DNA of 64,000 bases from Flavobacterium sp. CF108 (GTDB lineage Bacteria > Bacteroidota > Bacteroidia > Flavobacteriales > Flavobacteriaceae), in the NCBI RefSeq assembly GCF_900129795.1, contig NZ_FQWW01000002.1, positions 124,001-188,000 of the forward strand. Reading direction: 5' to 3'. The stretch's first letter is position 1; each line of letters starts with the position of its first letter. Both the position numbers and the translations under genes were made by a program. The notes below the pieces were generated by a model. It searched no databases, was not told the origin of the DNA, and saw nothing but the letters and a program-made list of their open reading frames with translations. Shown piece after piece: positions 1 through 6,988 of this stretch.

Positions 1-1052
1 AGGCTTCATCTGCGGTTCGTAATGCGGTAACAGACAGCGCTGTTGTTCAGTTTATAAAAGAAATCAAAAGAGTTCGTACTGAAAGAGTAGATCCTGAGGT
101 TTTAAGAAATGTAAAAGCAGGATATATTGGCCGTTTTGTAATGCAGGTTGAAAAACCGCAGGCTGTGGCACGTTATGCTTTAAACATTGAAACAGAAAAA
201 CTTCCGGCTGATTTCTACGAAAAATACATTCAGACAATCACAAATGTAACTGCTGATGACATTTATCGTGTGGCAAACAAATATTTTTTACTTGACAACA
301 TGCGAATTGTTGTTGTTGGAAAAGGTTCTGATGTGATTTCTGGTTTAGAAAAACTTCAAATTCCGATTTATTATTTTGATAAATACGGAAATCCAATTGA
401 AAAACCAGCTGTTAAAAAAGATGCTCCAGCAGGAATTACAGCAAAAACTGTTTTCGAAAATTACATCAAAGCCATTGGCGGAGAAAAAGCGGTAACTGCC
501 GTAAAAACACTTTATATGGACGGAACAACAAAAGTTCCTCAAGCTCCGGCTCCGTTAACTTTTACTTCAAAACTGGATTCTAAAGGAAAAATGATGATTT
601 CTCTTTCTATGGGAACTATGAATTTAATGAAACAGGTTGTAAATGATAAAGGTGCTTATATTGAACAGCAAGGAAAACGTAAAAATCTTGAAGGCGATGA
701 TCTTAAAGAAATGAAAGCAAATGCGGCTCCTTTTGAAGAATTACAATTAGTAAAAAGAACAGACCTTAAAGTAGACAGCATTGAACCAGTTAACGGAAGT
801 GATGCGTATGCTATAAAAGACGGCAACACAACTCATTATTATGATGTAAAATCTGGATTGAAAGTTGCAAAATCAAAACTTCGTGAACAAGACGGAAAAT
901 CGGTTACACAAATCACAAACTTCAACGATTACAGAGAAGTAAAAGGTGTAAAAGTTCCTTTTAATTTAGTCCAAAATGTAGGCTTTGAATTAGATATCAA
1001 AATGACGGATATTAAGATTAATGAAGGAGTTTCGGAGGCAGACTTTCTTTAA
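1..1052 (+). CDS. M16 (insulinase-like) peptidase family protein, 3' part only
   Basis: The reading frame is already open at base 3 and ends at 1052, so the N-terminal part lies outside the window. The first ~100 visible residues look like the last M16 domain, which in these two-domain proteins normally lacks the zinc site; no HxxEH motif is visible here. From about base 440 a separate beta-rich domain of ~190 residues follows, starting near VFENYIKAIGGEKAV and resembling the LolA/outer-membrane-carrier-like tail seen on flavobacterial insulinase family proteins. The protein is probably exported or periplasmic, but its signal peptide is not in view. A strong hairpin with a T run follows the stop. 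The family assignment is fairly sure; the substrate is unknown. Confidence 0.75.
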   Translation, partial: ASSAVRNAVTDSAVVQFIKEIKRVRTERVDPEVLRNVKAGYIGRFVMQVEKPQAVARYALNIETEKLPADFYEKYIQTITNVTADDIYRVANKYFLLDNMRIVVVGKGSDVISGLEKLQIPIYYFDKYGNPIEKPAVKKDAPAGITAKTVFENYIKAIGGEKAVTAVKTLYMDGTTKVPQAPAPLTFTSKLDSKGKMMISLSMGTMNLMKQVVNDKGAYIEQQGKRKNLEGDDLKEMKANAAPFEELQLVKRTDLKVDSIEPVNGSDAYAIKDGNTTHYYDVKSGLKVAKSKLREQDGKSVTQITNFNDYREVKGVKVPFNLVQNVGFELDIKMTDIKINEGVSEADFL

Positions 1053-1088
1053 AGGTTCTGAGATTCTGAGATACTAAGGTTCTAAGAT
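1052..1088. repeat. Degenerate 8-bp phased array
   Basis: About four and a half copies of an octamer close to AGRTTCTR run in phase directly after the stop codon. Similar arrays occur at 40817-40851 and 43191-43219. Confidence 0.6.
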
Positions 1089-1100
1089 TTTTTCTCATAG

Positions 1101-1140
1101 GCTTTGTCAAAGTTTAAAACTTTGACAAAGCTTTTTTTTT
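1101..1140 (+). terminator. Rho-independent terminator after the M16-family gene
   Basis: A near-perfect stem (GCTTTGTCAAAGT with ACTTTGACAAAGC) is followed by ten T residues on the plus strand, about 50 bases after the stop codon. Phased octamers lie between the stop and the hairpin. Confidence 0.85.
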
Positions 1141-1146
1141 ACGCTC

Positions 1147-1313
1147 TGTTCTGTCAGGCTAAGCGAAGTCGACGCTCTTTGCGCCCTTCGACTTCGCTCA
1201 GGGTGACATGCAAATAATTTACCATGCATTGTTTTGTCAGGCTGAGCGAAGTCGAAGCCCCGTTCCAATTGGCACGCCCTTCTCCCAAAGCCTCGGGATC
1301 GCTCTGGGTGACA
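1147..1313. repeat. Cluster of REP-like palindromes (CTTCGACTTCGCTCAG family)
   Basis: Three clear copies and one degenerate copy of a ~25-bp unit (TGTCAGGCTGAGCGAAGTCG and its complement) alternate in orientation, so pairs can fold into hairpins. The segment CCAATTGGCACG inside the cluster recurs beside the copies at 8721-8788. Other copies are at 34789-34813 and, degenerate, near 26739-26772. A minus-strand frame through this cluster consists of repeat sequence and is not annotated as a gene. Confidence 0.8.
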
Positions 1314-1335
1314 AACTAAATCTTGATAACTATTT

Positions 1336-2202
1336 TTATTTCTTAGCCGATAAATAAACCCCAATTAAAATAATAAAAGCACCAAAAAACTGAATTGGCG
1401 TAAGCATTTCGTTATCTAATAATCCCCAGAAAAAAGCAACAATTGGAATTAAATAAGTCACAGAAGTTGCAAAAACCGGAGATGAAATCTGAATTAATTT
1501 AAAGAACAAAACATTAGCAATTCCGGTTCCTAAAATACCTAAAATCATTACGAAGAAAATCGAATGATGTGTTGCTTCAAGATTTATTCTTTGAGGAATA
1601 TCGGTTGTACTTAAAATGAGCAGCGCCGGAATAAGTAATATGGCAAAATTTCCTGTTGTGATGCTAAGCGAGTTTAAATCGGATAAATATTTCTTGATTA
1701 AATTGACATTTATTGCATAGCTAAGTGTCGCAATAACAACCAAAATAACATAATAATAATTCTGTCCCGGATGCGATGCTGCTCCGCTTAAAACCAGTAA
1801 TAAACATCCAATTAAACCAACAAAAACTCCTAAAACCTGTCGCTTTTGAAATTGGATTCCGAAAATAAGTATTCCTAAAACTAAGGTATTTAAAGGCGTA
1901 AGCGAATTTAAAATGGCTACAATTGAGCTGTCAACTTCGGTTTCGGCAATAGCAAAAAGAAAAGCCGGAGTAAAAGTTCCGAAAAAAGAAGTTATCGCAA
2001 CAAATTTCCATTGGCGGCGAGAAATCTTTTTTAAGCTTTTAAAACCAACAATCAATAAAAAAAGGGCCGCAAAAATAATTCGGAAAGATCCAACTTGAAC
2101 TGCGGTTAAACCTACTAATCCTCTTTTAATTAAAATAAAAGAACTTCCCCAAATTAAGGACAATACTAACAAGTAAGCCCACTTTAATTGTTTTGCATCC
2201 AT
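1336..2202 (-). CDS. EamA/DMT-superfamily transporter
   Basis: This is a 288-residue, highly hydrophobic protein with about ten predicted membrane helices arranged as two EamA repeats (roughly residues 8-135 and 150-286). The N-terminal motif LSLIWGSSFILIKRGL and the central NSLTPLNTLVLGIL are typical of drug/metabolite transporters of the inner membrane. Length and layout match the family; nothing points to a substrate, which could be an amino acid, nucleotide or drug. It starts with ATG and is transcribed divergently from the metal-binding lipoprotein gene. Its 3' end lies next to the REP-like cluster, with no clear terminator of its own. Confidence 0.85.
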   Translation of the reverse strand: MDAKQLKWAYLLVLSLIWGSSFILIKRGLVGLTAVQVGSFRIIFAALFLLIVGFKSLKKISRRQWKFVAITSFFGTFTPAFLFAIAETEVDSSIVAILNSLTPLNTLVLGILIFGIQFQKRQVLGVFVGLIGCLLLVLSGAASHPGQNYYYVILVVIATLSYAINVNLIKKYLSDLNSLSITTGNFAILLIPALLILSTTDIPQRINLEATHHSIFFVMILGILGTGIANVLFFKLIQISSPVFATSVTYLIPIVAFFWGLLDNEMLTPIQFFGAFIILIGVYLSAKK

Positions 2203-2260
2203 AAAAAGTATTTTACTGCAAATTTGTACTATTTTTACGAATTAGCCTCTTCATTTTTAC

Positions 2261-2268
2261 TAATTTTG
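2261..2268 (+). promoter_or_regulatory. Possible -7 element (TAATTTTG) for the metal-binding lipoprotein gene
   Basis: The octamer fits the Bacteroidota TANNTTTG consensus 36 bases before the ATG at 2304. No good -33 TTG is seen at the usual distance, so support is limited. Confidence 0.4.
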
Positions 2269-2303
2269 CAAAGAACATTATTAGTAAATTAAATTCTTAT
2301 AAT

Positions 2304-2681
2304 ATGAAATTCACAAAAATCATAGCTTCATTAGCAATTGCTGGTTTAGTATTCGTAAGCTGTAAAAAAGAAGAAGATAAAAGTTTAGCAGTAATAAATG
2401 CTGAAAAAACTACGCCAAAAGAACACAAACAAATTGCTGCCGAAAACGTACAAACGGCAAGTTTCAATATCGAAGGAATGACTTGCGCAGTTGGATGTGC
2501 TAAAACTATTGAAACGGAATTATCTAATTTAGAAGGTGTAGAAAAAGCAACTGTTGATTTTGATAAAAAATTAGCAACTGTTACATTCGACAAAACGGTT
2601 CAAAACCTTCAGTCTTTAGCTAAAATTGTTGAAGAAACCGGAGACGGAAAAACATATAAAGTTTCGAATTTTAAATCTTAA
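2304..2681 (+). CDS. Heavy-metal-associated (HMA) domain lipoprotein
   Basis: This 125-residue protein has a lipoprotein signal (hydrophobic stretch followed by VFVSC, Cys at about residue 20), a short linker and one HMA ferredoxin-like domain from about residue 50 to the end. The metal motif reads GMTCAVGC, so the two cysteines are three residues apart instead of the usual two (GMTCxxC). It is most likely a membrane-anchored periplasmic or outer-membrane metal-binding protein, perhaps a copper chaperone, but the altered spacing leaves the metal open. It is a stand-alone gene convergent with gldD, and the two share a bidirectional terminator. Confidence 0.75.
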   Translation: MKFTKIIASLAIAGLVFVSCKKEEDKSLAVINAEKTTPKEHKQIAAENVQTASFNIEGMTCAVGCAKTIETELSNLEGVEKATVDFDKKLATVTFDKTVQNLQSLAKIVEETGDGKTYKVSNFKS

Positions 2682-2701
2682 GTTTAAAATTTCTCCATAA
2701 A

Positions 2702-2729
2702 AAAAGGCGTTCAAATTTGAACGCCTTTT
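2702..2729. terminator. Bidirectional terminator between the HMA gene and gldD
   Basis: A perfect 28-bp palindrome (arms AAAAGGCGTTCAAA and its complement, no unpaired loop) has T-rich flanks on both strands and sits between two convergent stop codons. Confidence 0.85.
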
Positions 2730-2739
2730 ATTTTATTTC

Positions 2740-3300
2740 TTATTTCCATTTTAATGTTTCCATCAATCGCTGCATATCATTTTTGATATAACTCGCGGCC
2801 GGCATTACAGAATCAAAATTTGGTTTTGCATAAAAATAAACCGATCCGGTTATAAAATGCTTTGTACTGTCTGTAACGTAAAATTGAGAGTTTGTAGCTG
2901 CATTTCCATCCACTTGATAAAACATTCCGTATACTTTCTTTTCAGCGTTTAAATACGGTTGTTCTAAAATATCATCGGCTTTAATAACGTGTTCGTAAGT
3001 TAGTTTTTGAGCATCTTTTAAAAGCTTTTCAATATCGCCGTGAACAGGTTTATAGGTTAAATAAATCGTAGCTTTCATCTTTGGATATGTGATTGCAAAT
3101 CCGCAGTCTTTTTCACCTTTAATAACGGCATCTTCATTCATCTGGAAAGCAAACGGACAATTGTTTTCAAAATTGACATATTTGGCTTCTGGATAATCTA
3201 ACCTAAGGAAACTTGCAGGTTTTGGCAAAACGTCGTCTTTACAGCTTACAACTGTTAATGTGAGCAAAATTACCGCAACCGAAATTATTCTTTTAAACAT
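2740..3300 (-). CDS. gldD: Gliding motility lipoprotein GldD
   Basis: This 186-residue protein has a lipoprotein signal (LTLTVVSC, Cys about residue 20) and then the compact GldD domain, recognisable from PASFLRLDYPEAKY and the C-terminal DMQRLMETLKWK. GldD is a membrane-associated lipoprotein needed for gliding and the linked type IX secretion machinery in Flavobacterium. It follows gldE with no intergenic space (gldE stops at 3301 and this ATG ends at 3300), so the two should be co-translated. The order mutY-ssb-gldE-gldD matches F. johnsoniae, as I recall it. It ends at the shared terminator at 2702-2729. Confidence 0.93.
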   Translation of the reverse strand: MFKRIISVAVILLTLTVVSCKDDVLPKPASFLRLDYPEAKYVNFENNCPFAFQMNEDAVIKGEKDCGFAITYPKMKATIYLTYKPVHGDIEKLLKDAQKLTYEHVIKADDILEQPYLNAEKKVYGMFYQVDGNAATNSQFYVTDSTKHFITGSVYFYAKPNFDSVMPAASYIKNDMQRLMETLKWK

Positions 3301-4596
3301 TTATTCTATTGTTACTTTTATTTGTTTTACACGCTTTTTATCAACGGTTTCTATTGTAAAAACACAGTTTTCAAAAGCTATTTTTTGATCTTTTTTAGGG
3401 AAATTTCCCAGGATTTCTAAAATAAATCCGGCCAGTGTTTCGGCTTCGCCTTTATGAGATTCAAATATATCTTCGTCGACATCGACAATTCTATAAAAAT
3501 CTTTAAGATTTATTTTTCCTTCAAAAAGAAAATTCTTTTCATCGATTTGAGAGAAATTCAAATTTTCATCATCAAATTCATCGCTGATATCCCCTACTAT
3601 TTCTTCGATTATATCTTCTAAAGAAACTAAACCTGATGTTCCGCCATATTCATCAACCACAATTGCGAGGTGACTTTTAAGGCTTTGGAAATCCTTTAAT
3701 AGATTATCCAGTTTTTTATTTTCGGGAACAAAAAATGCTTCTCTTATTAAGGTTGCCCAGCCAAAATTATCTTTGTCAATATGCGGTAATAAATCCTTAA
3801 CAAACAAAACGCCTTCTATCTGGTCAATATTATCTCGATAAACCGGAATTCTCGAAAATCCTTTCTCGATTATTTTAGGGCAAATGGCCGAAAATGATTC
3901 TGTAATTTCTAAAGCAAATATATCAATCCTCGGACTCATAACCTGCTTTGTATCTGTATTTCCAAAAGAAACAATTCCTTCTAATATTTTTTGCTCTTCT
4001 GTTGATGTTCCTTCAGAATCTGTTAATTCTAAAGCTTGAGAAAGCTGATTTATCGAAAAGCTGTTTTTTTGTTTTCCTAATTTATTATGCAAATATAAAG
4101 TAAGACTGCGCATGGGCAAGCTTATTGGTGATAGTAATTTATCTAAAATAGAAATGGAATAAGCGAAACGTTTGGCAAATTTTATATTGTTTCGGCTGGC
4201 GTAAACTTTTGGCAAAACTTCTGCAAATAATAAAATCAGGAAAGTAACGAGAATTACTTCTAAAATAAATTTTAAAACAGGCGATTCAACTCCTGCAAAA
4301 ATGTTTCTGCCAATGAAAGAGAACAGAATAACGACTCCAATATTTAAAAAATTATTGGCCACTAATAAGGTCGCTAAAAGTTTTTTGGGTTTATCTAAAA
4401 GATCAGAAATAATTTTTCCTTTTGAAAGGTTCTCCTGAAGGGTGTCGTCAATATCTTTTTGAGACAAAGAAAAAAGTGCAACTTCGGCACCTGAAACAAT
4501 TGCTGAAAGAAACAGCAAAATAAATATTCCGACAAAACCAATGATTAAATTGGTGTCTAAAATTGTGGTAAATAATAAACTGGGCTCCGGGTCCAA
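3301..4596 (-). CDS. gldE: Gliding motility-associated protein GldE (CNNM/CBS-domain membrane protein)
   Basis: This 431-residue protein has an N-terminal DUF21/CNNM membrane domain with about four helices (roughly residues 15-150), two CBS domains (about 215-335, including VMSPRIDIFALE and VVDEYGGTSGLVSLED) and a C-terminal CorC/HlyC-type domain. It resembles magnesium/cobalt-efflux-type proteins; in gliding bacteria it partners GldD. The start is TTG at 4596: an in-frame TAA lies six codons upstream and no ATG or GTG lies between. The protein then begins MDPEPSLLF. It lies 23 bases after ssb in the mutY-ssb-gldE-gldD cluster. Low initiation from TTG might keep its dose down (inference). Confidence 0.92.
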   Translation of the reverse strand: MDPEPSLLFTTILDTNLIIGFVGIFILLFLSAIVSGAEVALFSLSQKDIDDTLQENLSKGKIISDLLDKPKKLLATLLVANNFLNIGVVILFSFIGRNIFAGVESPVLKFILEVILVTFLILLFAEVLPKVYASRNNIKFAKRFAYSISILDKLLSPISLPMRSLTLYLHNKLGKQKNSFSINQLSQALELTDSEGTSTEEQKILEGIVSFGNTDTKQVMSPRIDIFALEITESFSAICPKIIEKGFSRIPVYRDNIDQIEGVLFVKDLLPHIDKDNFGWATLIREAFFVPENKKLDNLLKDFQSLKSHLAIVVDEYGGTSGLVSLEDIIEEIVGDISDEFDDENLNFSQIDEKNFLFEGKINLKDFYRIVDVDEDIFESHKGEAETLAGFILEILGNFPKKDQKIAFENCVFTIETVDKKRVKQIKVTIE

Positions 4597-4619
4597 ATTA
4601 CATAAGATTAGTTAAACAA

Positions 4620-5060
4620 TCAAAAAGGCAGATCATTAATGGGCAAGCCTTCGTTTGGTGCATCAAAATTAGTATTTTTTGCTGGTTCCTGATCGTGGCT
4701 TGGCTTATGATTTCCAGTTTCTTTTTTGGTAGTCAGAAAAGTAAATTCTGTAACCTGAATTTCTGTTGTATATTTTGTCGTACCATCTTCAGCCTGCCAT
4801 TGCCTAGATTTAATACGGCCTTCAACATATATTTTATCCCCTTTAGAAAGGTATTTTTCGCATATTTCGGCAGCTTTATTACGCACAACCAAATTATGCC
4901 ACTCTGTAGATGTTATTTTTTCATTGGTCGTTTTGTTAATATAAACCTCATTGGTAGCAAGCTGAAAGCGTCCAATACAGTTCCCTCCATCAAAATAATG
5001 CATTTTTACATCATCGCCTAAATGACCAATAAGCATAACCTTATTTAATGTTCCATTCAT
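4620..5060 (-). CDS. ssb: Single-stranded DNA-binding protein
   Basis: This 146-residue protein has an OB-fold over about residues 1-110 (MNGTLNKVMLIGHLG at the N-terminus) and an acidic tail ending INDLPF, the usual partner-binding tip. It coats single-stranded DNA as a tetramer during replication and repair. I chose the internal ATG at 5060 because SSB proteins begin with this motif; an upstream start at 5084 would add eight unrelated residues. It lies between mutY and gldE and is probably co-transcribed with them. A second SSB could exist elsewhere in the genome. Confidence 0.92.
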   Translation of the reverse strand: MNGTLNKVMLIGHLGDDVKMHYFDGGNCIGRFQLATNEVYINKTTNEKITSTEWHNLVVRNKAAEICEKYLSKGDKIYVEGRIKSRQWQAEDGTTKYTTEIQVTEFTFLTTKKETGNHKPSHDQEPAKNTNFDAPNEGLPINDLPF

Positions 5061-5096
5061 AATTAATAGTGGTATTTCTACCAAAGATACATTTTT

Positions 5097-6143
5097 TTAG
5101 CAATTTATTTCTTGCTTTTCTATAAAATTATACAATACAATTGGAAAAGGAAAACTTTTTAAAGTTTTCAAATCAATTCCGTTTTCGAGCACTTGATTAA
5201 TTTTTATTTTCCAAAATTGAATATGAAGATGCTGGTGCGAAAGCTTATGAATTACGGTCGCTTCGCTGCATTCTTCTATACCTAATATAGTATAGGAAGA
5301 AAACATATCATTTTGTGCTATTGCTGAAATAGTGTTAAAACCTGCAATTTCACTGCTTTCAAAAAGAGGAAACTCATATAAGTTATGCCAGATTCCTTTT
5401 GCAGTTCTTTTTTGAATAATAGTGTTTCCCAAAATATCTTCTAAAACCAAATAATTAAAGAAACGGTTTGTCACTTTTACTTTTTTAGACTTTACAGGCA
5501 GAGAATCGACTTTCTTTTTTTGCAACGCTAAACAGCTATCATTAAAAACGCATTCAGAACAATTAGGGCTTTTAGGAACACATTGCAGGGCACCAAACTC
5601 CATTATCGCCTGATTGAAGATTGCCGGGTTATCTTTTGGCATTAATTCGTAAGCCAGTTTTGTAAATTCTTTTTTTGTCGCAGGAAGTGCAATATCAGAT
5701 TCTATATCAAAATAACGGGAAAGTACACGAAATACATTTCCGTCTACAACCGGAACGGCTTCATTATAGGAGAAAGATGCAATTGCCGCGGCAGTATATT
5801 CGCCAACGCCTTTTAAATTTAAAAGTTCCTTATAAGAAGGAGGAAAACTTCCGTTTAGGTCCTCTGCGACGTATTTTGCTGTTTTATGAAGATTTCTTGC
5901 GCGAGAATAATATCCTAATCCCTGCCAAAGTTTTAAAACTTGTTCTTCAGATGCATTTGCAAGATCAAAAATTGTAGGAAATTCCTCTGTAAAAGCAAAA
6001 AAGTAAGGCATTCCTTGCGCGACTCTTGTTTGCTGCAGCATAATTTCTGAGAGCCAAATTTGGTACGGATCGGCCGTTTTTCGCCATGGAAGGTCACGTT
6101 TGTTTTGTAAATACCATTTTATCAGCGTGTTATAAAAATTCAT
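5097..6143 (-). CDS. mutY: A/G-specific adenine glycosylase
   Basis: MutY removes adenine mispaired with 8-oxoguanine. In this 348-residue protein the catalytic Glu33 lies in LSEIMLQQTR, the helix-hairpin-helix is LNLKGVGEYTA (about 109-118), the catalytic Asp134 is in VVDGNVFRV, and the [4Fe-4S] ligands are C188-X6-C195-X2-C198-X5-C204. A C-terminal NUDIX-like 8-oxoG recognition domain follows from about residue 225. I prefer the ATG at 6143 (MNFYNTL) over 6164, since this is where family members begin. It heads the mutY-ssb-gldE-gldD cluster and is divergent from the HU gene. All key residues are intact. Confidence 0.95.
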   Translation of the reverse strand: MNFYNTLIKWYLQNKRDLPWRKTADPYQIWLSEIMLQQTRVAQGMPYFFAFTEEFPTIFDLANASEEQVLKLWQGLGYYSRARNLHKTAKYVAEDLNGSFPPSYKELLNLKGVGEYTAAAIASFSYNEAVPVVDGNVFRVLSRYFDIESDIALPATKKEFTKLAYELMPKDNPAIFNQAIMEFGALQCVPKSPNCSECVFNDSCLALQKKKVDSLPVKSKKVKVTNRFFNYLVLEDILGNTIIQKRTAKGIWHNLYEFPLFESSEIAGFNTISAIAQNDMFSSYTILGIEECSEATVIHKLSHQHLHIQFWKIKINQVLENGIDLKTLKSFPFPIVLYNFIEKQEINC

Positions 6144-6202
6144 CGTTAAATCCTTAAAATGCAAAAGTAAATGTTTATGTAATTAAAATTTAACGAATTA
6201 GC

Positions 6203-6234
6203 TTGATTAATTATTTTTTTAATTCCTATATTTG
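6203..6234 (+). promoter_or_regulatory. Promoter of the HU-like gene
   Basis: TTG at 6203-6205 is followed after 21 bases by TATATTTG at 6227-6234, a full match to the Bacteroidota -33/-7 consensus. It lies about 48 bases before the ATG at 6283. An A-rich AGGAAAG sits just upstream of that ATG. Confidence 0.8.
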
Positions 6235-6282
6235 CAAACTCAAAAAAATAGTACACCATTTATAAATAAAATAGGAAAGAAA

Positions 6283-6573
6283 ATGACGAAAGCAGATATC
6301 GTAGCGAAAATTTCAGAGAAATTAGGTCTTGAAAAAGGAGATGTTCAAGCAACAGTAGAAACTTTTATGGAAGAAGTAAAAACTTCTTTAGAAACAGGAG
6401 ACAATGTTTACCTAAGAGGTTTTGGTAGTTTTATTGTAAAAACCAGAGCTGAAAAAACTGGTAGAAACATCTCAAAAAACACTACAATCAAAATTCCAGC
6501 ACACAACATCCCTGCGTTTAAACCTGCAAAAGTATTTGTAGAAGGAGTTAAAACTAACAACGAAGCAAAATAA
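6283..6573 (+). CDS. HU/IHF family DNA-binding protein
   Basis: This 96-residue basic protein has the complete HU fold: MTKADIVAKISEKLGLEKG at the N-terminus, the core LRGFGSFIVKTRAEKTGRN and the arm tip IKIPAHNIPAFKP. HU-type dimers bend and compact DNA. I chose the ATG at 6283 because it is preceded by a purine-rich AGGAAAG and matches family starts; an earlier ATG-free extension would begin inside the promoter. It has its own promoter at 6203-6234 and may be co-transcribed with the 30-residue basic peptide 27 bases downstream. Whether it acts as HU or as an IHF subunit cannot be told from sequence alone. Confidence 0.92.
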   Translation: MTKADIVAKISEKLGLEKGDVQATVETFMEEVKTSLETGDNVYLRGFGSFIVKTRAEKTGRNISKNTTIKIPAHNIPAFKPAKVFVEGVKTNNEAK

Positions 6574-6600
6574 TATTAATTAACATAAATCTGACACGAT

Positions 6601-6693
6601 ATGCCAAGTGGTAAAAAAAGAAAGAGACATAAGGTAGCTACTCACAAACGTAAGAAAAGAGCGAGAGCTAACCGTCACAAAAAGAAAAAGTAG
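6601..6693 (+). CDS. 30-residue Lys/Arg-rich peptide
   Basis: An ATG-to-TAG frame encodes 30 residues, beginning MPSGKKRKRHKVATHKRKKR and ending in four lysines; about 60% are Lys or Arg. From memory, an almost identical tiny protein is conserved across Bacteroidota next to the HU or RNase G genes. Its composition resembles very small ribosomal proteins such as bTHX, so a ribosomal or RNA-binding role is plausible but is inference. It lies 27 bases after the HU gene, and its stop codon is built into the 5' arm of a strong terminator. It is too short for most gene callers. Confidence 0.75.
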   Translation: MPSGKKRKRHKVATHKRKKRARANRHKKKK

Positions 6694-6716
6694 TTTTAAA
6701 CTACTTTTTTCTTTTT
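6686..6716 (+). terminator. Terminator of the HU - basic peptide unit
   Basis: AAAAGTAGTTT and AAACTACTTTT form the stem, followed by a T-rich stretch. The TAG stop codon of the 30-residue peptide lies inside the left arm. Confidence 0.85.
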
Positions 6717-6886
6717 AAACGTTCATTGAAATTTGGGAAATTTCAAAAATTCCAAAAAAGAAAATCCAAAATCCAAAAATTAAGAAATCAATATTGATTT
6801 AATTGGAGTTTGGAATTTAAAAATTGAAATTTAACTTTCCCTCCCGGGTTCAATACCTGTTAAAATATTGTTTAATCCATCTGTAG

Positions 6887-6921
6887 ATAAGATTTTAGAT
6901 TTTAGATTCCAGATTTTAGAT
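6887..6921. repeat. Degenerate 7-bp phased array (AGATTTT)
   Basis: About five in-phase copies of AGATTTT or AGATTCC lie upstream of the RNase G gene. The rest of 6717-6988 is AT-rich with further short A/T repeats and no recognisable gene. Confidence 0.6.
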
Positions 6922-6988
6922 TTTTTATTAAGTCTATACTCTTCTCTCTATATTCTATTTTCTGAAAAAACAGATAAAAATTTACAGT

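Noticed and set aside
1107..1364. A minus-strand frame of 85 codons downstream of the EamA gene.
   Set aside because: It consists of REP-like repeat copies; a similar frame arises at 8500-8793 from the same repeats.
6840..6862. Sequence CCCGGGTTCAATACCTG resembling a tRNA T-arm.
   Set aside because: The stem is short and mispaired, and no acceptor, D- or anticodon arms fit around it.
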